64,000 bases of DNA from Nocardia arizonensis (GTDB taxonomy: Bacteria > Actinomycetota > Actinomycetes > Mycobacteriales > Mycobacteriaceae), in contig NZ_LGYZ01000084.1 of NCBI RefSeq assembly GCF_001310275.1, positions 62,001 to 126,000 of the forward strand, written 5' to 3'. The translations under genes and the position numbers were made by a program. This document shows, piece by piece, positions 9,430 through 18,194 of this stretch. The notes beneath the pieces are model-generated. The model worked only from the letters and a program-made list of their open reading frames with translations, was not told the DNA's origin and made no database searches. Positions within the stretch are counted from its first letter, which is position 1. Every line of letters begins with the position of its first letter.

Positions 9430-10526
9430 ATCCGGTGTCCTGTCTTGGCGTCGAAGTGGTGGACGAGGTCATCGGGAACGTGGACGCGGATGGGCCTGCC
9501 GATGGTCGGCGCGACGGTGGCGGGCACCTCGACGCTCCACGCGCCGTCCGCGCCGGTGCAATACGCCACCCGCCGGTCGCCCGCGAATTCGACGACGTCG
9601 ACCGTCGCGTCGAAGGTCGGCCCGGAGCGCACGGTGTCGCGCGGATCCTCGACGAGGACCGCGTCGCCGGGACGCCAGCCGAGCACACGCCCGGGAGCGC
9701 CGACCGCCTCGCCGGGCAGCAGATTCATCGCGGGACTGCCCAGAAAGCCCGCGACGAACAGATTCGCCGGACGCCGCCACACCGCCTCCGGCGCACCGTC
9801 CTGCTCGAGCGACCCGCGATTGAGCACCACCAGGTGCGTGCCCATCGACAGCGCCTCGATCTGATCGTGGGTCACCAGCACGAAGGTGCCCTCGACCTCG
9901 CGGTGCAGCCGGATCAGTTCCGTGCGCGCCTGGGTCCGCAGATGCGCGTCCAGATTCGACAGCGGTTCGTCCAGCAGCAGAATCGGTTTGCGGCGCACGA
10001 TGGCCCGCGCCAGCGCCACCCGCTGGCGTTCGCCGCCGGACAGCTCGCGGGGTTTGCGGTCGAGTTTGCCGGTGAGGCCGAGCAGATCGCAGGTGTCGCT
10101 GACCCGCCGCCGGATCTCGGCACGCGAGAGTTGCTTGCGCCGTGTGTGTTTGGCTTCCAACAGCAGGCCGAAGCCGACATTGCGGGCGACCGACATGTGC
10201 GGGTACAGGGCGAAGTCCTGGAACACCATGGCGACATCACGGTCGCCCGGCGGTATGTCGGTGACCTCGCGCCCGTCGATGTGGATCGCACCCTCCTGGG
10301 GTGTCTCCAGTCCGCAGATCATGCGCAGGACAGTCGATTTGCCACAGCCGGACGGACCGACGATCACGGTGAACGAGCCCGCGGGCACGGATAGTCCGGG
10401 CAGGTCGACGGCGAGTTGCGCGCCGTAACGTTTGCGCACGCCGGACAGTTCGATACCGCCCCTACGGGGCGGAGGCGGCGGCGTGGCGGGCAAGGGCGTC
10501 CGGGCCAGGGTGTCGGTGGAGTTCAT
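9426..10526 (-). CDS. CUT1-type ABC transporter ATPase (UgpC/MalK family)
   Basis: A 366-aa nucleotide-binding subunit with Walker A VGPSGCGKST, Q-loop VFQDFALYPHMS, signature LSGGERQRVALARA, Walker B ILLLDEPLSNLD and H-loop VTHDQIEA, followed by a C-terminal TOBE-type regulatory region (about 240-366). The PHMSV motif after the Q-loop is typical of MalK/UgpC importers of sugars, polyols and glycerophosphodiesters. It lies 7 nt downstream of the second permease and overlaps the thioesterase by 4 nt. Some actinobacterial MalK-type ATPases serve several importers, but here a complete dedicated set is present. Confidence 0.94.
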   Translation of the reverse strand: MNSTDTLARTPLPATPPPPPRRGGIELSGVRKRYGAQLAVDLPGLSVPAGSFTVIVGPSGCGKSTVLRMICGLETPQEGAIHIDGREVTDIPPGDRDVAMVFQDFALYPHMSVARNVGFGLLLEAKHTRRKQLSRAEIRRRVSDTCDLLGLTGKLDRKPRELSGGERQRVALARAIVRRKPILLLDEPLSNLDAHLRTQARTELIRLHREVEGTFVLVTHDQIEALSMGTHLVVLNRGSLEQDGAPEAVWRRPANLFVAGFLGSPAMNLLPGEAVGAPGRVLGWRPGDAVLVEDPRDTVRSGPTFDATVDVVEFAGDRRVAYCTGADGAWSVEVPATVAPTIGRPIRVHVPDDLVHHFDAKTGHRI

Positions 10527-10533
10527 CGTCAGA

Positions 10534-11388
10534 TCACTTGATTCCGGATCGGAGGAACGCGTCGGCGATATGCCGGGAGGCGAAGAGATAGACCACGAGC
10601 ACGGGAATCGTGGTGATCATGGCGGCGGCCAGCAGCGCGCCGGAGGTCGGCCCTTCCTGGTTGGCGAACAGTTGCAGCCCGGTCTGGATGGTGGTCTTGC
10701 TCGCCTGCGGCGCGACCAGGGTCGGCCACAGGTATTCGTTCCAGGTGTTGATGAACACCAGGATCGACACGGCCGCGAGCGCGGGACGCAGCAGCGGCAG
10801 CACCACCATGCGCAGGGTCTCGCCGGGCCGCGCGCCGTCCATCACCGATGCCTCGAGCAGGCTGGTCGGAATGGCCGCCAGGTATTCGCGCAGCAGCAGC
10901 AACGGCAGGGCACAACCCGCCAGCTGCGGCACGATCAGTCCGAGATAGCTGTTGCGCCAGCCGAGTTCGGCCGCCAGCAGGAACTGCGGGATGATCAGCG
11001 CCTGGGGCGGGATGATCAGCGTCGCGCCCGCGAGCAGCACGAGCCCGTGGCTCCATCCCGGTCGGAATCGCACCAGCGCGTAGGCGGCGGGCACGGTGAC
11101 CAGGATCTGTAGTGCGGTCACCCCGGCGGCGGTGATCACGGTATTGAGCAGCATCATGCCGATCGGGAACTTGAACACCGCGTCGCGGTAGTTCTCGAGT
11201 GACACCGTGGCCGGGATCAGGTCGGTGGAGAACAGGTCGTTGGGCGGGCGGATCGAGGTGAGGCCGGCCCAGAACAGCGGGAACAGCAGTGCGAAGACGC
11301 AGCTCAGGATCACGAGGTGGCGCAGCGCGCCGCCCGCGCGCCGCAGCGCCGTGGAGGTCGTCGCGCGCCGCAGCGCCGTGGCGGTCAT
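10534..11388 (-). CDS. CUT1-type ABC permease (UgpE/MalG family)
   Basis: A 284-aa permease with about six TM helices. The EAA loop that contacts the ATPase reads EASVMDGARPGETLRMVVLPLLRP, and the segment FINTWNEYLWP is typical of UgpE/MalG proteins. The start at ATG 11388 overlaps the stop of the partner permease by 4 nt. The first residues (LRRATTSTALRRAGG) include a short repeated TALRRA element. It forms the membrane channel with the upstream permease. Confidence 0.92.
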   Translation of the reverse strand: MTATALRRATTSTALRRAGGALRHLVILSCVFALLFPLFWAGLTSIRPPNDLFSTDLIPATVSLENYRDAVFKFPIGMMLLNTVITAAGVTALQILVTVPAAYALVRFRPGWSHGLVLLAGATLIIPPQALIIPQFLLAAELGWRNSYLGLIVPQLAGCALPLLLLREYLAAIPTSLLEASVMDGARPGETLRMVVLPLLRPALAAVSILVFINTWNEYLWPTLVAPQASKTTIQTGLQLFANQEGPTSGALLAAAMITTIPVLVVYLFASRHIADAFLRSGIK

Positions 11389-12296
11389 CGCGCGCCCCCC
11401 GCGGTCGCGCCGGCGCGGCGCACCAGCCTCGCGCCGCACTGGCCGAGCAGGTACGCGCCGCCGATGGCCAGCACGATCAGCACCGCCGAGGCCGCGGCGG
11501 TGCCGCTGTCGAAGAAGGTGAATCCGTAGGTGTAGAGCCGGTAGTAGATATTGTCGGTCGACCCCTCGGGTCCGCCCTGGGTGAGGATCGCGACATTGGT
11601 GAAAACCCACTGACCCGCCAGCAGCACGCACAACAGTCCGAGCAGCACGACCGAGCGCGTCAATTGCGGAAGCACGATGTACCGCACCGTCTCCCAGGTC
11701 GAGGCGCCTTCGACCCGCGCGGCCTCCAGACCGCTCTGGTCGATGTTGGCCAGCGCCGCGGAGAACAGCAGCACATCGAGTCCGATGATCTTGCCCGCGG
11801 TGATCACGACGATCACCGCGGGCGCGAGAGCGGCGTCGCCGAGCCAGTTCTGTGCGGGCAGCCCCAGATCGCGCAGCACGGTATTGGCGATCCCCTGGAG
11901 CGGATTGAGCATGAACTGCCACGACACGGCGTTCGCAGCGGGGGCGAGCACCACCGGCAGGAACAGCAGCGCCCGGTAGACGGTACTGACGCGCCCCGGG
12001 CGCAGCCACAGCGCGACGGCCAACCCGAGCGGGACGAGGGTCGCCAGCGGCAGCATCAGCAGCACGTAGACGCCGGTTTGCCAGATGGCCCGGCGGAACT
12101 GCTCGTCGTCGAAGAGCCTGCGAAAATTGTCGAATCCGACGAATTCGGCCCGCGTGGTGAGATTCCATTCGAGCACGCTGACGACGGCGGTGGCGATCAT
12201 CGGCGCGTAGACCCAGATCACCAGGGACAGCGCGACCGGCGCCGAATAGGCGAGTGGTCGATGGCGGATGCGCACCGCCGCCGTCAGAACGCTCAT
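11385..12296 (-). CDS. CUT1-type ABC permease (UgpA/MalF family)
   Basis: A 303-aa membrane protein with about six TM helices and the EAA motif EAARVEGASTWETVRYIVLPQL. The segment ILTQGGPEGSTDNIYYRLYTYGF is characteristic of UgpA-like subunits of importers for glycerol-3-phosphate and di/oligosaccharides. ATGA overlaps couple it to the lipoprotein gene upstream and to the second permease downstream, so the three are made in equal steps. Confidence 0.92.
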   Translation of the reverse strand: MSVLTAAVRIRHRPLAYSAPVALSLVIWVYAPMIATAVVSVLEWNLTTRAEFVGFDNFRRLFDDEQFRRAIWQTGVYVLLMLPLATLVPLGLAVALWLRPGRVSTVYRALLFLPVVLAPAANAVSWQFMLNPLQGIANTVLRDLGLPAQNWLGDAALAPAVIVVITAGKIIGLDVLLFSAALANIDQSGLEAARVEGASTWETVRYIVLPQLTRSVVLLGLLCVLLAGQWVFTNVAILTQGGPEGSTDNIYYRLYTYGFTFFDSGTAAASAVLIVLAIGGAYLLGQCGARLVRRAGATAGGAR

Positions 12297-13603
12297 TTCG
12301 TCAGGTCCCTGATCTTCTCGGCGACCTTGGTCAGCGTCGGCTGTGCCTCGCGGCCCTGGATCACGATGGGCTCAACACCCTCGTCCTGGAGGATCACCAC
12401 CGCCTGATTGGCGCGATTGCCGGGGAAGTACCGGTAGGGGGTGACATCGCCGATCTGGTTCAGCGACGGCAGCAACCGGTTGTTCTGCCGGAAATAGTCG
12501 CCCAGGTAGGCCGGATCGGTGACGATGGCCGGTCGCAGGGGCAGATATCCGATGGACTTGGTGAGGATGGTGAAGCCCTCCGGGCTGGTCAGGTATCGGA
12601 CGAACTCCCACGCCGCGCGCTGTTTGCGCTTGTCCTTGGCGAAGACCGCCAGACCCGCACCGGAGAAGGTCGGCTTGGCTTTGCCGCCGTCGAAGGAGGG
12701 GAACGCCGCGGTGCGCAACTCGAATTTGCCCGCTGCCGCCTTCTCGTTCGCCGACATCGCCGCGGTGGTGAAGATCAGCATGCCGAGCTTGCCGCCCGCG
12801 AACGCCGCCTGCGCGTCGTTGGCCGAGACATTGGGCTGTGCGCCCGAAACGGTCAGGTCGCGAATGCGTTCCAGGGCCCGCACCGACTGCGCGGAGTCCA
12901 CGGTGACGTTGCCCTTGGCGTCCACGACGCCGCCGCCCTGGCTGTTCATCACCGACTGCGTCATGTAATCGGACTTGCCGGGATCGGCGAGCGCGACGTA
13001 CACACCCGGCGTGCCCGAGCGCGCGATGGCGCTCGCGGCGTCCTTGACCTGGTCGATGGTGGTGGGCGGCTTGTCCGGGTCGAGTCCGGCGGCGCGGAAC
13101 AGGTCGGCGTTGTAGTACAGGATCGGCACCGACATGCTGAACGGCATGATGTCGACCTTGCCGTTCGGATTCCGCACGGCATCGAGGACATTGGGGTAGA
13201 TCCCCTCGGTCGCCGACTTCCAGTCCTGACCGGACGGTATATCCTGCACCGGCACGATCGGCAGACTCGTGCGCGCCTCGGCCGCCTTGCTCCAACCCAA
13301 TTGCGCCACATCGGGAGTCGTGCCCGCGGCGGTCTCGGAACGGAGTTTGGTCAGCACGTCGGCCACCGCGACCGCCTCGGGCTGGACCTTGATGTCGGTA
13401 TGCGCGGCCTGGAAGCGATCGACCAGTTCCTGGATGGCGGCATTGCAGCACGGCGTGCCGTAGTTGTAGGACAGGAACCGGATGGTCACCGGTCCGTCGG
13501 CGCTCGTGTCGTCGGCCGAACCACAGCCTGCGGCCACGACCGCGAGCACCGCCGCGACAGCGGCGGCGAAAGCCGAACGGAGGCGGCCGGATCGGGCGCT
13601 CAT
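12293..13603 (-). CDS. Extracellular solute-binding lipoprotein of the CUT1 importer
   Basis: A 436-aa family-1 solute-binding protein. It has a lipoprotein signal peptide with lipobox VVAAGC (C27), then VTIRFLSYNYG and the typical PDVAQLGW, FSMSVPILYYNADLF and AAWEFVRYLTSPEG segments of UgpB-like proteins. An unusual CC pair follows at about residue 49 (GTPCCNAA). The ligand is not predictable; relatives bind sugars, glycerophosphodiesters and similar polar compounds. Genes for CoA activation and P450 oxidation downstream argue for an acid-bearing or lipid-derived cargo, but that is inference. Start at 13603 overlaps the hydrolase gene by 4 nt. Confidence 0.92.
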   Translation of the reverse strand: MSARSGRLRSAFAAAVAAVLAVVAAGCGSADDTSADGPVTIRFLSYNYGTPCCNAAIQELVDRFQAAHTDIKVQPEAVAVADVLTKLRSETAAGTTPDVAQLGWSKAAEARTSLPIVPVQDIPSGQDWKSATEGIYPNVLDAVRNPNGKVDIMPFSMSVPILYYNADLFRAAGLDPDKPPTTIDQVKDAASAIARSGTPGVYVALADPGKSDYMTQSVMNSQGGGVVDAKGNVTVDSAQSVRALERIRDLTVSGAQPNVSANDAQAAFAGGKLGMLIFTTAAMSANEKAAAGKFELRTAAFPSFDGGKAKPTFSGAGLAVFAKDKRKQRAAWEFVRYLTSPEGFTILTKSIGYLPLRPAIVTDPAYLGDYFRQNNRLLPSLNQIGDVTPYRYFPGNRANQAVVILQDEGVEPIVIQGREAQPTLTKVAEKIRDLTK

Positions 13604-14445
13604 GACCGTTCCCACGGTTCGGCCGGGACCTCGAAGCGCATACCCGGTTCGCCGATGTGCACCGGTCCGTCGAATTCGGCCGCGGCGTCGGCGCGTCTGG
13701 CCTCTTTCCACTCGTCCTGCGGCGCGGTGAAGTGCGTGAGCACCACCGAGCGGGCCCCGCCCGCCGCGGCGGCCTTGCCGACCTCGGTGGCCGACAGATG
13801 TCCGTGCGCGGTGTGATCCGGCTGCGCCAGCGACGCCTCGGCCAGGAAGATGTCGACCTTGTCGGCGAGGGTCACGAGGTTCTCGTTCCACCCGGTGTCA
13901 CCGGTGAAGGCCACACTGCCGGTCGGGCTGTCGATGCGGACTCCGCAGTCCGGCGCGGTGTGCACCATCGGCACCATCGTTATGGTGCAGTCGTCGAGTG
14001 GATAGGCGGCGCCGCGTTCGTATTCGATGACCTCGTAGGCGAAGTCGAAGGCCCGGTTCAGATGCGGAATGGTCTGCACCGGAAACAATTCCGCGAGCCG
14101 GTCCAGGGTTTCGCGGGCGCCTGCGGGCACGAACAGTTTGATGCGTTCGCGCTCGGCTTCGCCGTGGAATTCGCCTTCGCCGTCGGTGTCCACCAGCCAG
14201 GTCTTGCCGTAGGGCAGCATCGCCTGCTTTCCGATGGGCAGCACGTCGTAGCAGTGGTCGAGGTGCATATGGCTGATGACAACCGCGTCGAGTTCGCTCG
14301 CGTGCATGTATTTGGTCAGCATCACGGCAATTCCGGGGCCGCAATCGAGGAGAATTTTCGACCGGCCGGTGTCGACCAGATAGCCGGAACTGGCGGCGCC
14401 ATCAGCGGGCATTGCGGCCCGATTTCCGACAATTGTCAAATGCAT
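13600..14445 (-). CDS. Metallo-beta-lactamase-fold hydrolase (RNase Z/lactonase-like)
   Basis: A 281-aa MBL-fold protein: N-terminal MHLTIVGNRAAMP, metal motif HMHLDHCYD (HxHxDH), later metal ligands in MVHTAPDCG and FTGDTGWNEN, and C-terminal LTHFTAP. The layout is that of the RNase Z/arylsulfatase/lactonase subgroup, so phosphodiesterase, lactonase or ester hydrolase activity is possible. It is the first gene of the importer operon; GAGAGG lies 9 nt before the ATG. Processing of the imported molecule is a reasonable guess. The 265 nt separating it from the divergent phosphatase gene must hold the operon promoter. Confidence 0.88.
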   Translation of the reverse strand: MHLTIVGNRAAMPADGAASSGYLVDTGRSKILLDCGPGIAVMLTKYMHASELDAVVISHMHLDHCYDVLPIGKQAMLPYGKTWLVDTDGEGEFHGEAERERIKLFVPAGARETLDRLAELFPVQTIPHLNRAFDFAYEVIEYERGAAYPLDDCTITMVPMVHTAPDCGVRIDSPTGSVAFTGDTGWNENLVTLADKVDIFLAEASLAQPDHTAHGHLSATEVGKAAAAGGARSVVLTHFTAPQDEWKEARRADAAAEFDGPVHIGEPGMRFEVPAEPWERS

Positions 14446-14710
14446 TCGACATGCCTCTCTACCCTGAAAGTTTGCGGCTCGAGCGTATCGTCGGGCGAAG
14501 GGCAGGCCGTGGAATCACTTGGAATGCCGATAAATCCATGACATTTTCGGATAGGGCCTCGGAGCCGGGGGTCGCCAACTGCGGCGACGCGCGCGATGCT
14601 GGTTGTTAACACAGAATTGTCCTGCCGGTCGGGTCGGCGATAATCGATTGTTCAATATCATCGACAACGGATTTCATGGATGTGTCGGACGAACGAGCGG
14701 AGTTGGGCGA

Positions 14711-15511
14711 ATGACGGACGAGACGATCGCGATCACCGACCGCGCGCTGCCCTTGCGCGGTGCGGTGAACGCCCGCGATCTGGGCGGGCTGCGCACCGGC
14801 GACGGGCGCCGGGTGCGGGCCATGCGGGTGCTGCGCTCGGACGGACTGTCCGAACTGGACGGCGAGGACGTGACCTTCCTGCTCGACCGGTGTCTGCTGC
14901 GCATGGTCCTCGACCTGCGCGCGCCGGGGGAGATCGACACCGACGGCCGCGGCGCGCTGTCGGAGAGCGTGGCGATCTACCGCAACACCCATGTCTTCGG
15001 CGCGGACCGCACCCGCCTCGACCTGTCCACGGTCTCGCCGTCGGGCGGGATGCTCGAGCGCTACATCGGATATCTCGAGCACAGCGCGGACAACATCGTC
15101 ACCGCACTGGACCTGCTGGCGAGCATGGACAATCTCCCCGCCCTGGTGCACTGCGCGGCGGGTAAGGACCGCACCGGCGTCGTGATCGCGATGCTGCTCG
15201 CGGTGCTCGGCGTGCGCGAGGAGGACATCGTCGCCGACTACGCCGCGACCGGCCCGAATATCGCGGCGCTGCGGGCGCGGGCGCAGCGCACGGCGACCGC
15301 CCGCAGCGCCGGAATCGACATGGCGGCGGTGCCGGAATGGGTGTTCGCTGCCGACGCGTCCACGATGCGGAATTTCCTGTCCCACCTGTCGGTCGAATTC
15401 GGTGGCGCTCGCGCCTGGGCGGCTCGCGCGGGTCTCGACGAGGCGGCGCGGCGTCGTCTCGTCGAGAACCTACTCGAGCCCGCGGGCGCCGACTCGGGCG
15501 CTCGCGGGTAG
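14711..15511 (+). CDS. Tyrosine-protein phosphatase-like protein (DSP/PtpB type)
   Basis: A 266-aa protein with the P-loop HCAAGKDRTG (nucleophile C148, general C-x5-R), preceded by NARDLGGLRTGDGRRVR and RVLRSDGLSEL, the hallmarks of the PtpB/Y-phosphatase3 family. Some relatives act on phosphotyrosine, others on phosphoinositides. The ATG at 14711 follows GGAG at 14698-14701; the frame is open further upstream, but that part looks non-coding. The last 42 nt overlap antisense with the end of pfaD. Whether it belongs to the lipid cluster is unclear. Confidence 0.87.
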   Translation: MTDETIAITDRALPLRGAVNARDLGGLRTGDGRRVRAMRVLRSDGLSELDGEDVTFLLDRCLLRMVLDLRAPGEIDTDGRGALSESVAIYRNTHVFGADRTRLDLSTVSPSGGMLERYIGYLEHSADNIVTALDLLASMDNLPALVHCAAGKDRTGVVIAMLLAVLGVREEDIVADYAATGPNIAALRARAQRTATARSAGIDMAAVPEWVFAADASTMRNFLSHLSVEFGGARAWAARAGLDEAARRRLVENLLEPAGADSGARG

Positions 15512-17050
15512 CGGCCGGTATCGCGCGGCCCGCGGCGGCAGCGAGATGCCGTAGCAGCGCAACATCGCGACACGTTGCCCGAAGGCGGCCCCGCGCATGA
15601 TGTGGGTGGCGAGTTCACCCACCGTGCGCCGGTCGACCGCCTCCAGATGGGTGCCGCGCAACCAGGTGTTGCACGCGCCCATGGCCGGACCGCACCATAT
15701 CTGGTAGTCGGCGGCTCGATCGGTGTCGCCGGTGACCGCCCAGCGCGACGAGAGCCCGAGATACCACCGGAAGATCAGCGCCATCCGGCGTTTCGGATCG
15801 CCCTCGGCGCGCGCGAGCTGATCCGGGTCGCGCTCGGCGAAGTACGTGTGCGTCTGCGACCAGATTTCGTCGAGGCCGCGGCGGAAGACGTCGCGCTCCA
15901 ACGTCGCCCGGGTCGAGGCGGGTATGTCGTCGATGCCGTCGTATCGGCGATACAGATCGTAGAGCTGGGCGGCGCGGCCCGCGAACATGGTGCCGCGGCG
16001 CAGTACCTGCACCTTGGCGCCGAGTTCGAACATGTCCGCCGACGGCGCGAGTTCGCAGTCGGTGAGTTCCGCCGTGCCGAGCAGCGCCTTGACGGCGGGC
16101 GACTGCCCGGCCTCGACGCAAGCCTGATTGATCGAACCGGTGACGACGTAGTCGGCGCCGAGGGTGAACGCCGCGGCGGCGGCCTCGGGTGTGCCGATGC
16201 CGCCTGCCGCGCCGATCCGCACGCGCACCCCGCCGTGCGCGGGCGTGCCGTCGCGCAGCGCGATGAGGTCGCCGAGCAGTGCCGTCAGCGGTCGTCGATC
16301 GGTGTGCCCGCCGGAGTCGGCCTCGGCGGTGATGTCGTCGGCCATCGGCACGGTCGCCGCGAGGCGGGCCTGCTCCGCGGTGATCGCGCCGCGCTCGACG
16401 AGCCCGCGCAGGATCGGCGCGGGCGCGGGGGCAAGGAAGAGTTCGGCGATCTCGCGCCGCGACACCTTCGCGATGACCCGGTTGTCGATCACGGTGCGCC
16501 CCTCGCCGTCGGAACCGAGTCCGGCGGCCCGGTAGCGCACCAACTCGTCGGTGAGCCGGACGAAGGCGGATGCCTCAACGCAGCGCACCCGGTGCCGCAG
16601 ACACAGGTCGACGGCGGTGCGCTCCATCGCAGGTTCGCTGGGGCTGTGGATCACATTGCACGCGAACGGCGCGCCGGGGCTGCGCCGGGCGATCTCGGTC
16701 AGACCGCTGTCGAGACGTTCGGGTGAGAGACCGGCCGCGCCGAAGGAGGCGAGCATGCCGAGTCGGGCGAGTCCGACGACCAGATCGGCCGAGGCGATGC
16801 CGTTGGCCATCGCGCCCGCGTGGTAGCAGTGGGTCACGCCGTGCCCGCGCAGGAACTCGCGCGAACCGAGTCGACCCGGCGGCAGCGGGCCGAGGGTGAC
16901 CAGCGGGCGCGCGGCGGCCGCGCTGTCGTTGGTGAAGGCGACGCCACCGCCGTCGGCGACGATGTGGACCGGTTCCTCGAGTCGCGCGAGTACCGAATAG
17001 ACATCCCGCGCTGTTGTCGATAATCGCGCCGGGCCGACAGTATGTGTCAT
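15470..17050 (-). CDS. pfaD: PfaD-family FMN enoyl reductase of polyunsaturated fatty acid/polyketide synthases
   Basis: A 526-aa TIM-barrel flavoprotein. Diagnostic segments: GVTHCYHAGAMANGIAS, FACNVIHSPSEPAMERTAVDL, RVRCVEASAFVRLTDELV, VRIGAAGGIGTPEAAAAAF with GADYVVTGSINQACVEAG, and the C-terminal YQIWCGPAMGACNTWLRGTHLE. These match PfaD, the trans-acting enoyl reductase of Pfa synthases. An RBS (GAGG) lies 7 nt before the ATG at 17050. It is divergent from the biosynthetic genes starting at 17375 and shares a 324-nt control region. Its C-terminal 14 codons overlap the convergent phosphatase gene. Confidence 0.95.
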   Translation of the reverse strand: MTHTVGPARLSTTARDVYSVLARLEEPVHIVADGGGVAFTNDSAAAARPLVTLGPLPPGRLGSREFLRGHGVTHCYHAGAMANGIASADLVVGLARLGMLASFGAAGLSPERLDSGLTEIARRSPGAPFACNVIHSPSEPAMERTAVDLCLRHRVRCVEASAFVRLTDELVRYRAAGLGSDGEGRTVIDNRVIAKVSRREIAELFLAPAPAPILRGLVERGAITAEQARLAATVPMADDITAEADSGGHTDRRPLTALLGDLIALRDGTPAHGGVRVRIGAAGGIGTPEAAAAAFTLGADYVVTGSINQACVEAGQSPAVKALLGTAELTDCELAPSADMFELGAKVQVLRRGTMFAGRAAQLYDLYRRYDGIDDIPASTRATLERDVFRRGLDEIWSQTHTYFAERDPDQLARAEGDPKRRMALIFRWYLGLSSRWAVTGDTDRAADYQIWCGPAMGACNTWLRGTHLEAVDRRTVGELATHIMRGAAFGQRVAMLRCYGISLPPRAARYRPLPASARVGARGLE

Positions 17051-17374
17051 GGGGATTCCTCTGCGAGATAGCGGGTTGCGTCGGGGACGGTTTCAGGGAC
17101 CGGTGAACGCGCCCTGAACGAAGCATCGCGACGGAATTAACGAACTCGGTGACCGGGGCGATCCCCAAGATTCCGGTGCGCGAGCGATCATGAATCCCAA
17201 TCCTTCTTGCCCGATTGAGTTCGCACTGCTGCACTGTGTTTCGAGAAGTCCGATGGGCCGCTGCTTCGAGACGGAGTTGTCCGTAGCCGACCGTCGATAT
17301 CCATGATCGAATCCGGACGAATTCAACTTCAATTTCCGTGCCGGGTACGACCGTTGTCTCGAGGCTGGAGCGAA
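17051..17374. promoter_or_regulatory. Divergent control region of the Pfa-like cluster
   Basis: This 324-nt gap separates pfaD (minus) from the SDR gene (plus) and must carry both promoters. An AT-rich element AATTCAACTTCAATT at 17320-17334 contains TTCAA twice, 40 nt before the SDR start. A related pair, TTTCGAGAAGTCCG and CTTCGAGACGGAG, lies at about 17238-17276. A LysR site is a candidate because a LysR gene closes the cluster. No convincing -35/-10 pair was found. Confidence 0.45.
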
Positions 17375-18151
17375 ATGCCGCGAACAATGAATGGGCGCAC
17401 GGCCGTGATCACCGGCGCGAGTGGCGGAATAGGTGCGGCCGTCGCGGTGGCATTGGCCGAGGCCGGTGCGAAAGTCGCACTGGCGGGCCGTGATCGCGCC
17501 GCATTGGAGCGGACCGCCGCACGATGCCGGGCCGCCGACGTCCCGGTACTGACCGTGCCATTCGACGTGACGGTGGCCGCGGAGTGCGCCGAGGCCGTCG
17601 CCGCGGTCACCGACCGACTCGCCGCGCCGACCGTGCTGGTCAATGCCGCGGGGATCGGTGAAAGTCGCCGATTCGCCGACGTGACCGTCGACGTACTGCG
17701 CGAGGTCATGAAGGTGAACGTGGAGGGGCCGCTGCTGCTCATGCAGGCCGTCCTGCCGCGGATGGTCGAACTCGGCCGCGGCGCCATCGTCAACATCGGT
17801 TCGACGGCTTCGAGCGTCGGTCTTCCCCGCGCCGCGCCCTACACCGCGGCCAAACACGCGCTGCTCGGCGTGACACGTTCGGCCGCAGCCGAATACGCCG
17901 ACAAGGGCGTGACGATCAACTGTGTCTGTCCCTACTACGTCGACACCCCGATGACCAGGCGGGTGATCGAGGCCCGCATGCGCGGCAAGGGCTGCGACTA
18001 CGACGAAGCCGTGCGCCCGCTGCTCACGCCGCAGGGGCGGCTGACCACGCCCGAGGAGGTCGCCGCGCTGTGCCTGCTGCTGGCCTCCGACGCGGGCGCG
18101 GCCATCACCGGTCAGGCGCTCAATATCGACGGCGGCCGGGTGCAGGGCTGA
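17375..18151 (+). CDS. Short-chain dehydrogenase/reductase (FabG-like)
   Basis: A 258-aa classical SDR. The Rossmann motif TGASGGIG lies at about residues 13-20, NAAG follows, then the catalytic S in NIGSTASS, YTAAK (Y-x3-K) and the C-terminal ITGQALNIDGG. The N-terminal cofactor loop LAGRDRAA with arginine after the second strand favours NADP(H). RBS GGAG precedes the ATG at 17375 by 4 nt. As the first gene of the biosynthetic strand it could be a trans-acting ketoreductase or a tailoring alcohol dehydrogenase for the Pfa-like product. Confidence 0.93.
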   Translation: MPRTMNGRTAVITGASGGIGAAVAVALAEAGAKVALAGRDRAALERTAARCRAADVPVLTVPFDVTVAAECAEAVAAVTDRLAAPTVLVNAAGIGESRRFADVTVDVLREVMKVNVEGPLLLMQAVLPRMVELGRGAIVNIGSTASSVGLPRAAPYTAAKHALLGVTRSAAAEYADKGVTINCVCPYYVDTPMTRRVIEARMRGKGCDYDEAVRPLLTPQGRLTTPEEVAALCLLLASDAGAAITGQALNIDGGRVQG

Positions 18152-18194
18152 TCGGCCGCACCTGCCCGCAGTCGGACTCGTTGGAGGAAATCCG

